From JAMLHH01 sp964653095 (GTDB taxonomy: Bacteria; Bacteroidota; Bacteroidia; Chitinophagales; JADIYW01), in the NCBI GenBank assembly GCA_964653095.1, contig CAZZEH010000015.1:1-64000 (forward strand): a stretch of 64,000 bases of DNA, given 5' to 3'. Below the pieces are notes generated by a model. The model was not told the origin of the DNA. It did no database searches and was given only the letters and a program-made list of their open reading frames with translations. Shown here one piece after another: positions 7,266 through 17,440 of the stretch (the stretch's first letter is position 1; each line of letters begins with the position of its first letter). A program made the translations under genes and the position numbers.

Positions 7266-9731
7266 ATGAAAAGACAAATTGTCCTTGCATTTCTTGCACT
7301 AATATTTTCCACATCAGCACACGGACAAATTGCAGGTGTTAATCTAAATCAGCTTACTAACTTAATTAGCCCGTCAAAAATGATGAGCATGATGCCTCAT
7401 CAGGGTCAAATGATGGGTTTGGATCAGAATGTACTAAAGAAATTGAGGGGAAGCAGTGAGAACATTCAGGCTCAAGAAACAGATTTTTTGGATCCTACAT
7501 TTGTAGTACCAAAAGAGATATCTGCGCCTGAAGCCGGAGATGAAACACCCCGGGAGTATTCTGTAGATGGGAGTGAACTTTATGAGAGGCTATATATGCA
7601 AACACTTCGTATGAGGACCTTACAGGATTCTATGGGGCTGTTAGGGCTAAAGCTGGACTCTTTTAGATTAAGAAATGACAGTTTATATGTTTGGGGACAT
7701 GAATTATTCAGAAGTAACCTTATTGAAACGTTTATCAAATCTACGGATGCGAAAGTTCCGGATTCTTATGTAATCAATGAGGGCGATGAGATTACGTTGG
7801 CGGTTTGGGGTTTTGCGGACTACAACGGGAAGTTTACAGTAAAGCAGGATGGATACATTCAAATTCCAGAATTTGGTAGAGTCTATTTGAAGGGGCTGAC
7901 TTTCGGAGCGGCTAAAGGCTTAATCGCCAAGCGATTGGGTTCGTTTATCAATCCTCAAAACACCCAATATGAAATCACAATGAACTATGTAAGGAATATT
8001 GGGATAAATATCCTGGGAGAGGTTAAAAAACCGGGAACCTATCAAATTCCGGCAATTAATTCAGTATTTAACGCTTTAAATGCTTCAGAAGGACCGACAC
8101 AAAAAGGAACTATAAGAAATATAGAGGTTCGAAGAGACGGTAAGCTACTCAAAAAATTTGATGTGTATGAGTATCTTTTGAATGCCAATTCTAACCAGAA
8201 TTTTTATTTACAGGAAAATGATGTAATCTATGTACCAATGCTGGGCAAGGTTGTGGAACTGACGGGAGCAGTTAGAAAAGAAAACCGATATGAAATAAAA
8301 GAAGGCGAAGGATTTAGAAAATTATTGGAGTTCGCCGGAGGACTCAGACCAAATGCTTATACTGACAATATCAAATTAGAGAGGTTTGTTAACCAAAAAC
8401 TTGAAGTAATTAATTTAAATCTCACTGAAATTCTAGAAGGAGGAAGAGATTTGGAGCTTCAGGATGGAGACAGAATTTATATTCCTAAGCTGAATATACG
8501 AAGTGAAGAGTCTGTTGAAATTGCAGGTGAGGTATTGATTCCCGATGTATATGAGTATAATGAGAATGACAGAGTCAGTGACCTGATTAAAATTGCCGGA
8601 GGCTTGTTGCCAACGACCTATATGGACAGAGCATATATCTCCAGAAAAATGGAAGACGGCTCCAAGGTGTTAATGCCTTTAGATTTGAAAAGTATTTTTA
8701 TGGATGAAGATTCACCGGAAAATATTTTGCTTAAAAAGGAAGACCGGCTGGAACTTTTTCCCAAGAAAAATTTCATAGAAAAATTCAAAGTCTCTATTAC
8801 AGGATCTGTTCGGAAACCGGTCAAAATTGATTATTCAGAAGGCTTGACCTTAAATGATTTATTGTTTTTTGCCGGAGGTCTAAAAAAAGAAGCCGCAAAT
8901 AATAAAATCGAAATATCAAGAGTAATCAATGTGGCTAATGATGACGACAGAACCTATACGGCACAGCGGGTTACAGTGCAGACGATTGAGATAGGGCCAA
9001 ATTTGGAATTGGACAATTTTTCCAAAAACTATGAACTGTCCCCAATGGATCAGGTATTCGTGCGGAAAAGTCTGGATTTTGATGAGCAGATGAATATCCA
9101 TATAAAGGGTGAAGTCATGTATCCCGGAACCTATCCAATTCTGTCAAAAGATGAAACAATCTTGGATGTGATAGAAAGAGCCGGAGGATTAACTCCATAC
9201 GCCCATATCAACTCTGCCAATCTGTATAGAGAGGATAATGAGAATGCCATCGAAATTCTTGATTTAAAAGCCGCATACAGTGATAGTACCTCTTATGCAA
9301 ATTATGCATTAATGAATGAAGACATTATTGAAATACCAACTATGAATCCTATGGTTTCGGTTCGTGGAGCCTTAAGATATCCCGGTGCCGATACCAATAG
9401 GTTTATTTCCGGCACTTATATCCCAGGGAAGCGGGCTAAATACTATATCAATCAGTATGGCGGAGGTTATGCAACAAGATCCAAACGTAAAGCTACAATG
9501 GTGGTGCACCCTAATGGAGATGTGGGCAGGACCAAAAGTTTTTTGGGAATAAAGAGATATTCCAAAGTAAGAGAAGGCTCGAAAATTATTACATATTATA
9601 AGCCACCTAAACCGCAGACAGAGCCTGTACCAAAGCAACCTCTAAACTGGAACTTAGTACTGCCGAGTATATTGGTCAGTATGTCCACGGTAGCTTCAAC
9701 TATAGTTTTAATCAATCTTTTGAAAGATTAA
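7266..9731 (+). CDS. SLBB-domain polysaccharide export protein (Wza-like)
   Basis: An 821-residue protein with a signal peptide ending in AHGQ. After a linker, a polysaccharide-export domain begins at about residue 165 (YVINEGDEITLAVWG) and is followed by a row of SLBB beta-grasp repeats, each recognisable by the G-x-V-x-x-P-G-x-Y pattern (for example GEVKKPGTY, GEVMYPGTY). A hydrophobic helix near the C-terminus (LPSILVSMSTVASTIVLINLL) may cross the outer membrane, as in Wza. It is about twice the length of E. coli Wza because of the extra SLBB copies, which is usual in Bacteroidota. It is the first gene of an operon with the Wzz-like gene 13 bases downstream. Confidence 0.9.
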   Translation: MKRQIVLAFLALIFSTSAHGQIAGVNLNQLTNLISPSKMMSMMPHQGQMMGLDQNVLKKLRGSSENIQAQETDFLDPTFVVPKEISAPEAGDETPREYSVDGSELYERLYMQTLRMRTLQDSMGLLGLKLDSFRLRNDSLYVWGHELFRSNLIETFIKSTDAKVPDSYVINEGDEITLAVWGFADYNGKFTVKQDGYIQIPEFGRVYLKGLTFGAAKGLIAKRLGSFINPQNTQYEITMNYVRNIGINILGEVKKPGTYQIPAINSVFNALNASEGPTQKGTIRNIEVRRDGKLLKKFDVYEYLLNANSNQNFYLQENDVIYVPMLGKVVELTGAVRKENRYEIKEGEGFRKLLEFAGGLRPNAYTDNIKLERFVNQKLEVINLNLTEILEGGRDLELQDGDRIYIPKLNIRSEESVEIAGEVLIPDVYEYNENDRVSDLIKIAGGLLPTTYMDRAYISRKMEDGSKVLMPLDLKSIFMDEDSPENILLKKEDRLELFPKKNFIEKFKVSITGSVRKPVKIDYSEGLTLNDLLFFAGGLKKEAANNKIEISRVINVANDDDRTYTAQRVTVQTIEIGPNLELDNFSKNYELSPMDQVFVRKSLDFDEQMNIHIKGEVMYPGTYPILSKDETILDVIERAGGLTPYAHINSANLYREDNENAIEILDLKAAYSDSTSYANYALMNEDIIEIPTMNPMVSVRGALRYPGADTNRFISGTYIPGKRAKYYINQYGGGYATRSKRKATMVVHPNGDVGRTKSFLGIKRYSKVREGSKIITYYKPPKPQTEPVPKQPLNWNLVLPSILVSMSTVASTIVLINLLKD

Positions 9732-9744
9732 ATTTTAATCAGGT

Positions 9745-10830
9745 ATGGATCCGTATTTCCAGAGTGACGATATCAAGCTAACCGATTTTCTAAGAGGGCT
9801 AAAGATTTACACTTTATATGTTCTGAAGAGGATTTATATTGTTGTCATTGCGGGTGTAATTATGTTTTATGCCGGTAGAGGTTTTGCTTATATTTCAAAG
9901 AAAATGTGGGTGGCCAATGTGTCATTTAATGCGTATGACTCAAAATCGGGAGGCTTTGGAAGTTTGATGTCTTTTGCAAGCTCATTTATGGGTGTGGGCG
10001 GTGAGACTTCCAATGATGTTCTTATGGGAGTATTCTCTTCCCGTAATGTGGTCAAAAAGTCGATGTTGGAAGAAGTGGATATTGACGGGAAAAAGGATAA
10101 AATAATAAATTTTTATCTCGAATCCTTCGGATATATGGATGAGTTCAGAGAAACCCCGGGAATGGAAAATTTTAAATTTACTGCACCGGATGTATTCCTT
10201 TTGTCTCCGAGAGAGGACACAATAATGGCTTTGGTTTATGATGATTTTATAGATGATTACTTAGAACTGGAATTTGACCCACTGGCAGGATTAATTAGAG
10301 CAGGTGTGTTTACTCCTGAAAAGATGCTCTCCCAAAAACTGGCGGAAGCCATGATAAAGAATACTCAGAGGTATTACGTTATGAATGCCAACCAAAAGGC
10401 TTATGATGGTTATGTAAAACTGACCAAAAGAGTAGATTCCATTTCTTCGGCTATAACTTATTACAACACACTTCTCGCTACAGTCAGAGATCAAAATGTT
10501 TTCAATAAGAAAGAAGAAGGAATACTTGATATCAGTTTGATAGAAAGGGAGATGACTGTTCTGACAATTCAGTATAACGATGCGGTGTCTGCATTGGATG
10601 CAGCTAAAACGGCATTAGACTCGGAACCTCAGACAATCAGATTAGTAGATATACCGGCTTTTTCGACCGAGCTGGATGAAAGAGATCCGGTTTTTTGGGG
10701 ATGGATTGGTCTCGGAGTCGGACTGGGCATGAGCATTCTCATTTTATGTCTGGTAAAGGCTTCCAAAGATGCATTTGAAGAAGAACGCATAGAGTTAGAG
10801 ACCAAGAATAACTCAACATCTTTATCCTAA
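9745..10830 (+). CDS. Wzz-like chain-length / polysaccharide co-polymerase protein
   Basis: A 361-residue inner membrane protein with the two-helix topology of Wzz co-polymerases: a first transmembrane segment at about 30-50 (IYIVVIAGVIMFYAG) and a second near 320-340 (WGWIGLGVGLGMSILILCL). The segment between them is periplasmic and has helical, coiled-coil-like stretches around 215-295. There is no C-terminal tyrosine kinase domain. It presumably works with the SLBB exporter encoded just upstream. The polyketide synthase gene follows after 48 bases, so all three are likely co-transcribed. Confidence 0.82.
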   Translation: MDPYFQSDDIKLTDFLRGLKIYTLYVLKRIYIVVIAGVIMFYAGRGFAYISKKMWVANVSFNAYDSKSGGFGSLMSFASSFMGVGGETSNDVLMGVFSSRNVVKKSMLEEVDIDGKKDKIINFYLESFGYMDEFRETPGMENFKFTAPDVFLLSPREDTIMALVYDDFIDDYLELEFDPLAGLIRAGVFTPEKMLSQKLAEAMIKNTQRYYVMNANQKAYDGYVKLTKRVDSISSAITYYNTLLATVRDQNVFNKKEEGILDISLIEREMTVLTIQYNDAVSALDAAKTALDSEPQTIRLVDIPAFSTELDERDPVFWGWIGLGVGLGMSILILCLVKASKDAFEEERIELETKNNSTSLS

Positions 10831-10878
10831 AGGAATTTTTTAATCCGCAGGTTATTATCTTTATAGAAAAACCTGTGT

Positions 10879-13800
10879 ATGAGGATTTCAGATCTTGCCG
10901 ATAATTCAAAAAGAAATTTTATTCAGCAGGAGCCTATAGCTATTATAGGTATCGGATGTAGATATTCCGGAGATATAAATAATCTGGATGATTTTTGGAA
11001 AGTGCTTATAGAGAAAAAAAGTACTTTAGAAAATATTCCTGATGAAAGAATTTCCGATGAGAGTATCTATGATGAAGAAAGAGGATTTAGAAAGATAGTT
11101 ACCAAACAAGGGGGATGGCTGAAAAATCTGAAAGAATTTGATGCTAAGTTTTTTAACATTTCTCCGAGGGAAGCCGAAAAAGTAGATCCGCATCAGCGGA
11201 TTATGCTCGAAGTAACTTATGAAGCTTTTGAAGATGCGGGTTTAAAATTAGAAGATGTTTGGGGTACCCGAACCGGTGTGTATGCCGGAATGTGGTCCAG
11301 TGATTTTGAACATGTACTTTCTAATTCGGGTGACGATATAGATGTCTATTCCACTACCGGAAGCGGTCGGTATGCCGCCGCAGGCAGACTGGCCTATTAT
11401 TTTAATTTACAGGGCCCTACGTTTACTATTGACACGGCCTGTTCCACTTCTTTGGTCGCGATTCATTTAGCCGGGCAGAGCCTTCATCTTAAAGAGTGTG
11501 ATTTAGCGGTGTGTTCGGCAGCTAACTTGCTGTTGTCTCCTTTCATTTCTATTGGTTATTCCAGATCAAGATTGCTTTCCGATTATGGAAAATGTCGATT
11601 TGGTGCCAAAGACCCAGGTGGTTATGTCAGAACGGAAGGTGCCGCAACTGTCATCTTAAAGCGGTTGAGCGACGCTCAGAGAGACGGTGATTTTATATAT
11701 GGGATTGTTCCGGGTAGTGCCTGTAACAGTGATGGACAGTCTAATAAGCATATGCTTGCTCCAAGTGCTATCACGCAGGAAATAATGATTAAGGACGCCT
11801 TGAACAGAGCGCGACTGAAGCCCAAGGATATACAGTATGTGGAAGCTCACGGGACTGGAACAAAGGCAGGAGATCCGGTAGAAATATCGTCTATCTCTGA
11901 GGCTCTTAATGAAGGGAGGAGTCCGGAAGATGTTTTTTATGTAGGCTCTATTAAAACCAACCTGGGACATACTGAGGCGGCCTCTGGGATGGCAGGACTT
12001 CTTAAAGTTATTTTATCTATCCAGAATAGGATAATACCTGCCAACATATACGCAGATGAAGAGCGTAACCCCAATATCCCCTGGGAAGAATTACTGTTGG
12101 AAATACCTGCGGAAGCTACACCTTGGCCAAAGCCTGATCAGCCTCTGACGGCAGGACTCAATTCTTTTGGTATTTCCGGAACTAACGGGCACTTGATTAT
12201 ACAGGAAGCTCCAAAGAGGGAAGCTAAAAGTATCGGTGTGGAGAGGAAGTATAATATTTTACCGATTTCGGCAGCCAATGAAAAGGCTTTGCAGGAATAC
12301 TGTAAACTATATCTTCCACTGTTTGAAAAAACAAATGACTGGGCAGAGCTTTTGAATTTAGTCAAAAATATTTCTATTCGAAAAGCAGATTTATCTTTCA
12401 GAACCGCGATTATTTTTGAAAACAAAGAAGATATAATCGATGCACTGAAAAAAATAATTGACGGAAAGTCTGCGGATAATATTATTTCCGGTTACAATGA
12501 GGAGAAAAAGCGCACTGCATTCGTCTTCCCCGGGCAGGGAGCACAATGGAGGGGCATGGGGAGGGCGTTGTATCAATCGGAGCCTGCGTTTAGAAAATCC
12601 ATAGATAAATTTTCGACAGCCTGTGAAAAATATACTTCTTGGTCTGTAAAAGATAAAATTCTCAACTCGGAAGAATGGGCAGATATTGATGTGATTCAGC
12701 CGGTATTACTGGCTGTTGAAATTGCGTTGGCAGAGTGGTGGAAATCGATAGGACTGGACTTTAAAGCTGTAATCGGACACAGTATGGGTGAGGTGGGAGC
12801 CGCATATATTTCCGGAGCAATCAGTTTGGAAGATGCCGCTGCCATTATTTGTACGCGCAGTCAGCTTATGAAACGGACATCAGGTCAGGGAGCTATGGCA
12901 TATATTGCGCTGCCTCCCGATGAAGTGGAAAAACAATTTGCGGGGATAGAGCGTGAGATTAGTATCGGAGTTCAAAATAGTCCGTCGTCCTGTGTGATTT
13001 CAGGCAGTCCGTCGGCAGTGAACAAAGTTTGCGAATATTTTGAAGATCAGGAGGCTTTTGTACGAAAAGTTAAAGTGGACGTAGCTTCTCACAGTTATCA
13101 GATGCAGCCTTTAATGGATGAGCTGGGAAAATCTTTGGAGGGAATTCAGACCAAGTCCACAAATACTGAATTTTTCTCTTCCGTGAAAGCTGATGCACTC
13201 GACAGCAGTACCTTGACAGCCGATTATTGGACAGAAAATCTTCGAAATACAGTACAGTTTGCTTCTGCAATTCAAAAAATGATTGCGGAAGGATACGGGC
13301 ATTTTGTAGAAGTAAGTCCTCATCCTACACTTTTACAGCCCATACGTGAGAATGCTGAGTTTATGCAGACAGAAGTATCTGTCTCAGGAAGTTTAGAACG
13401 TGAAAAAGATGAGCAATATACGCTAATCTATCAGACTGCGCAGTATTATGCACAGGGCGGGAGGATAAGCTGGAAGAAATTTTACGATTTAAATTTCAAT
13501 AAAGTTTTATTGCCTGCTTATCCTTGGCAAAGAATAAAATATTGGGTAGAAGAAAATGTTTTGGCAAGAAATCTGTCCGGCGGTATGCCTGTGTCAAATC
13601 AGCCTTTCCTATCCGGTCAGGTGGATGTTTCAGGTACAGATGATATTTACATACTGGAAACAGAAATAGGACTGAAAGAGTTTCCTTATTTAAAAGACCA
13701 TAAAATTCAGGACACAGTTGTCTTTCCGGCAGCGGGGTATATAGAGATAATATGGGAGGCTGTAAACGAGATATTCGGTGCCGGCAGGCATTTAATACAA

Positions 13801-16800
13801 AATGTCAGACTTGAGAATGCTCTTCCGCTTGAGGATAATCATTCTGCTTTAATACAAATTTTACTGACTAAAGAAATAGCTGATAATTATTCTGTCAAAA
13901 TTAGCAGTCTGAATAATAAGGAAGATACTCATTCCTGGACGGTACATGCTACGGCAGAGGTTTTCCTGAATGTATCATCCCATCGATTACTTTCGGATTT
14001 AATTGATGTAGAAAACGCAAAAGATATTTTAGACAGCAATCTATCTGCAGACGATGAACCGCATTATATAAATACTGAAGCAATTAATCTTCCGTACGGA
14101 CCTGCATTTCAAACAGTGAAAAAACTTGCAGAGAAAGATAATTTGATTATGGCTGAAATTAGTGCGGGACAATCTTTAGAAAAATCTTTGGCAAAATATT
14201 ATGTGCATCCTGCTGTTTTGGACGGATTTATTCAGGTGTTTCTTTCCACTATTTACACAAAATCAAGCAGAGGTACTTTTGTTCCGGTATCGGCAGGAGA
14301 AATTCTGCTGCATCAGTATGAGAAGAATATATCCGGAGGTACAATGATTTTGCAGACAGAACTTATTGGTAAGGATACTATAAAAGGCAGTGCTACAGTG
14401 TTTGATCAATCAGGAGAGGTAGTGTTAGAGTTGAAAAACTTTGTATTGGAACGATTGGAAAAAGAGTATTCTGACGAAGAAAAATTAAAGGATATACTTT
14501 ATGAAACTGTAGGCATAGAAACAGACCTGCCGGAGTTGAAAAACAAAAAGGTACTGTTGTTTGCAGCAGATGATTTAGCGGAGGACTTTATAGAGAAACT
14601 TCAGCCGGTCTTTATTGTGAGAAAAGGCAGAGTGTATAATCAGGCAGGCAATGAATTTGAAATAGATGTGACAGAATACGACCATTACACTCAGCTAACA
14701 GAATCTGTCAAAGGAAATTTTGACACGATTGTACATACCTGGAATACGGATGAAAAATCTGTAGCCGGTCTTGAACCTCAGGAAAATACGACCTTATCTC
14801 TTGTACGCATTCTCCAATCTCTGACCAAATCAGAAATTCAGGCCAGATTATGGGTGGTCACAAATCTTTCAGAAAAATTCCCTGCTCAGAGTACTGCGTT
14901 GGGGATGCTGAATGTTGTAAGAAACGAATTGCCTGAATTTAATGCATCCTCCATTCAGATTTCAGGAAGCCAATACTTGAAGGCTATTCCTATTCTGAAG
15001 AGCGATACTGAAGAGAATTCCTGGATAATAAATGAAGATGTGGTAACTGTCGAAAGGCTTAAGCCGATTACGATAGAAAGACCGTCGGAAGAAGTGCCAG
15101 AGGTCAGGAGAGCGCTTGCAGAAAATCAGCCGTTTGAAGTGATTACAAATGAACCGGGACTGCTTTCCAATCTTACCATCAGGAAAAAACACCTACCGAG
15201 ATTATCTGCCAATCACGCCAGAATAAAAGTAAAAGCTGTAGGGATAAATTTTATGAACCTCATGTCCGCTTTGGGCATTTATCCGGGGAAGAAAAATGGT
15301 TTTGCGACACTTGGAATTGAATGTGCGGGAGTAGTGGAAGAGATTGGGTCAGAGGTAACGAACCTCAAACCCGGAGACAGAATTTTCGGAATGGCATATC
15401 ACACCATGAGTTCACATGTAGATGTGAATGCTTCGCTTATGCAGCCTATTCCGGATAATTTGAGTTTTGAAGAAGCGGCCACAATTCCTGTAGTGTTTTT
15501 GACGGCTTATTACGGATTAATCGAGCTGGCAAATTTACAAGAGGGAGAGCGGGTACTGATTCATTCCGCAACCGGAGGAGTAGGGCTTGCGGCTATACAA
15601 CTTGCTCAATTTGTGGGTGCGGAAATATATGCTACTGCAGGGAATGAAGAGAAACGTGAACATTTGAGAGCATTGGGAATCAGCCATATTTATGATTCAA
15701 GAAGTCTGGATTTTGCCGATCAGATTTTGTCCGATACTTCCGGGGAAGGTGTAGATGTAGTCCTCAATTCACTGACAGGCAGTGCGATGAAAAAAAGCTT
15801 AGAACTGTTGAGAGATTTCGGACGGTTTGTTGAAATTGGGAAGAAAGATGTTTATGAGAACTCAAAAATAGGACTCGAAGTGTTCAGTAAAGGACTGAGT
15901 TACTTCATGATAGATTTCGAAAAAATGATTTTTGAGCGGCCTCAGTTTGTTGGTGAAATACTTGGTGAACTGCTTGATTATTTTGAGAATGAAACTTTCA
16001 AACCGTTGCCGGGCAGACTCTTCCATATCTCAAAAGCGGAAGAAGCGTTTGAATATATGACTAAGAGCAGACATATCGGAAAAATTGTTGTCAAGGTGGA
16101 TTCAGAAGAGGTATATGTAGAAGATACTTCCAAAAATACTTTTGATTCCGATGCTACTTATTTGATTACAGGCGGATATGGAGGTTTAGGACTGACTTTT
16201 TCACAGTATCTGATTGATAAGGGAGTCAGACGGCTGATTTTGACCGGGAGATCTGGGCAGTCCACACACCCAAAAATTAAAGAGTGGCAAAGTGAAGGGA
16301 TAGAAGTGATTCTGAAAAAAGCTGATGTAAGCGAACGGGAAGATTTGGAAAGTGTATTGCAGTCCACTTCTGATGAAGATAAGCCGTTAAAAGGTATTTT
16401 CCATCTTGCCGGTATTTTAGAAGATGCCTCCATTTTGAATTTGGATGAGGACGCATATTACAGAGTACTCAGTCCAAAAGTATTGGGAGCATATAATCTC
16501 CATATTTTATCACAGGCATACGAGCTGAAACATTTTGTACTGTTCAGTTCTTCTACTGTGTTATTTGGTTCGCCGGGGCAAGCGGCATACGTGGCGGCCA
16601 ACCATTATATGGATGCTCTAATCAAGTACCGGGAGAGATTAGGTCTGACAGGTACTGCTGTGCAGTGGGGCACTGTGTCAGACATCGGACTTGCTGCATC
16701 TGCCGACAACCGTTCAAACCGTCTGGAAGAAGAAGGAATTTCTCCCTTAACTCCTGAAGAAACGACAACGATTTTTGATTTGACACAAACTTTGGATCAA

Positions 16801-17439
16801 AATGTAATTGGCGCATTCAGGTTTGACTTGAGAAAATGGCAGGATACTTATCCTTCAGTAATAAAAAATCACTTCTATGATATTTTGAGGGAAACCATTT
16901 CAGAAGTACCGGGAGAGGAGAAGGACGGCAAGAAAAGTTTAAAAGATATTTTATTTGAAATAACAGACCTAGAACTGAGACAGTCCGCCCTTGAGGAACA
17001 GCTTAAGGAAATTGTGGGTAAAGTCGTCAAGCTCCAGGCAGAAGACATCCATGTAAAAACGACATTTAAATCCCTCGGAATAGACTCTTTAATGTCAATT
17101 CAATTGAAAAATCAATTGGAAAAACAGTATGAAACCGGATTGTCTGTTACTGCATTCTGGACGTATTCCAATATTAAAGACTATGCAAGATTTTTGTTAG
17201 AAAAAATTCATTTACACGAAGTCAGTCAGTCCGAAGAGACAGAAAAAACATTGTCTGAAAATATAGTAGAATCTGAAACGGATATAGAGAAAGAAATACC
17301 GCAGCCGGAAATAAAAACAGAAGACACCAAGTCAGAAACAACTGAAGTGTCCGAAACAGATATCGAATCGGGAGATTTATCTATTGATGAATTGAGCCGG
17401 CTGTTGGATGATGAACTTGACGGTTTATTGGATGACTGA
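10879..17439 (+). CDS. Highly reducing iterative type I polyketide synthase (KS-AT-DH-ER-KR-ACP)
   Basis: A 2186-residue single-module synthase. The ketosynthase (18-445) has DTACSTS with C188, HGTGT with H324 and NLGHTE with H364. The acyltransferase (545-840) has GHSMGE with S635 and a VASH motif near 735-738, closer to the methylmalonyl-type (YASH) than the malonyl-type (HAFH) signature. The dehydratase has H941 (with D in place of the usual G in HxxxGxxxxP) and D1115. An enoylreductase (about 1425-1735, TGGVGLAA), a ketoreductase (GGYGGLG near 1765, Y1904) and an ACP (GIDSL, S2070) follow. There is no methyltransferase or thioesterase domain. A long acidic tail (about 2110-2186) may be a docking segment. 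It should produce a saturated acyl chain; release and destination are unknown. Confidence 0.95.
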   Translation: MRISDLADNSKRNFIQQEPIAIIGIGCRYSGDINNLDDFWKVLIEKKSTLENIPDERISDESIYDEERGFRKIVTKQGGWLKNLKEFDAKFFNISPREAEKVDPHQRIMLEVTYEAFEDAGLKLEDVWGTRTGVYAGMWSSDFEHVLSNSGDDIDVYSTTGSGRYAAAGRLAYYFNLQGPTFTIDTACSTSLVAIHLAGQSLHLKECDLAVCSAANLLLSPFISIGYSRSRLLSDYGKCRFGAKDPGGYVRTEGAATVILKRLSDAQRDGDFIYGIVPGSACNSDGQSNKHMLAPSAITQEIMIKDALNRARLKPKDIQYVEAHGTGTKAGDPVEISSISEALNEGRSPEDVFYVGSIKTNLGHTEAASGMAGLLKVILSIQNRIIPANIYADEERNPNIPWEELLLEIPAEATPWPKPDQPLTAGLNSFGISGTNGHLIIQEAPKREAKSIGVERKYNILPISAANEKALQEYCKLYLPLFEKTNDWAELLNLVKNISIRKADLSFRTAIIFENKEDIIDALKKIIDGKSADNIISGYNEEKKRTAFVFPGQGAQWRGMGRALYQSEPAFRKSIDKFSTACEKYTSWSVKDKILNSEEWADIDVIQPVLLAVEIALAEWWKSIGLDFKAVIGHSMGEVGAAYISGAISLEDAAAIICTRSQLMKRTSGQGAMAYIALPPDEVEKQFAGIEREISIGVQNSPSSCVISGSPSAVNKVCEYFEDQEAFVRKVKVDVASHSYQMQPLMDELGKSLEGIQTKSTNTEFFSSVKADALDSSTLTADYWTENLRNTVQFASAIQKMIAEGYGHFVEVSPHPTLLQPIRENAEFMQTEVSVSGSLEREKDEQYTLIYQTAQYYAQGGRISWKKFYDLNFNKVLLPAYPWQRIKYWVEENVLARNLSGGMPVSNQPFLSGQVDVSGTDDIYILETEIGLKEFPYLKDHKIQDTVVFPAAGYIEIIWEAVNEIFGAGRHLIQNVRLENALPLEDNHSALIQILLTKEIADNYSVKISSLNNKEDTHSWTVHATAEVFLNVSSHRLLSDLIDVENAKDILDSNLSADDEPHYINTEAINLPYGPAFQTVKKLAEKDNLIMAEISAGQSLEKSLAKYYVHPAVLDGFIQVFLSTIYTKSSRGTFVPVSAGEILLHQYEKNISGGTMILQTELIGKDTIKGSATVFDQSGEVVLELKNFVLERLEKEYSDEEKLKDILYETVGIETDLPELKNKKVLLFAADDLAEDFIEKLQPVFIVRKGRVYNQAGNEFEIDVTEYDHYTQLTESVKGNFDTIVHTWNTDEKSVAGLEPQENTTLSLVRILQSLTKSEIQARLWVVTNLSEKFPAQSTALGMLNVVRNELPEFNASSIQISGSQYLKAIPILKSDTEENSWIINEDVVTVERLKPITIERPSEEVPEVRRALAENQPFEVITNEPGLLSNLTIRKKHLPRLSANHARIKVKAVGINFMNLMSALGIYPGKKNGFATLGIECAGVVEEIGSEVTNLKPGDRIFGMAYHTMSSHVDVNASLMQPIPDNLSFEEAATIPVVFLTAYYGLIELANLQEGERVLIHSATGGVGLAAIQLAQFVGAEIYATAGNEEKREHLRALGISHIYDSRSLDFADQILSDTSGEGVDVVLNSLTGSAMKKSLELLRDFGRFVEIGKKDVYENSKIGLEVFSKGLSYFMIDFEKMIFERPQFVGEILGELLDYFENETFKPLPGRLFHISKAEEAFEYMTKSRHIGKIVVKVDSEEVYVEDTSKNTFDSDATYLITGGYGGLGLTFSQYLIDKGVRRLILTGRSGQSTHPKIKEWQSEGIEVILKKADVSEREDLESVLQSTSDEDKPLKGIFHLAGILEDASILNLDEDAYYRVLSPKVLGAYNLHILSQAYELKHFVLFSSSTVLFGSPGQAAYVAANHYMDALIKYRERLGLTGTAVQWGTVSDIGLAASADNRSNRLEEEGISPLTPEETTTIFDLTQTLDQNVIGAFRFDLRKWQDTYPSVIKNHFYDILRETISEVPGEEKDGKKSLKDILFEITDLELRQSALEEQLKEIVGKVVKLQAEDIHVKTTFKSLGIDSLMSIQLKNQLEKQYETGLSVTAFWTYSNIKDYARFLLEKIHLHEVSQSEETEKTLSENIVESETDIEKEIPQPEIKTEDTKSETTEVSETDIESGDLSIDELSRLLDDELDGLLDD

Positions 17440-17440
17440 T

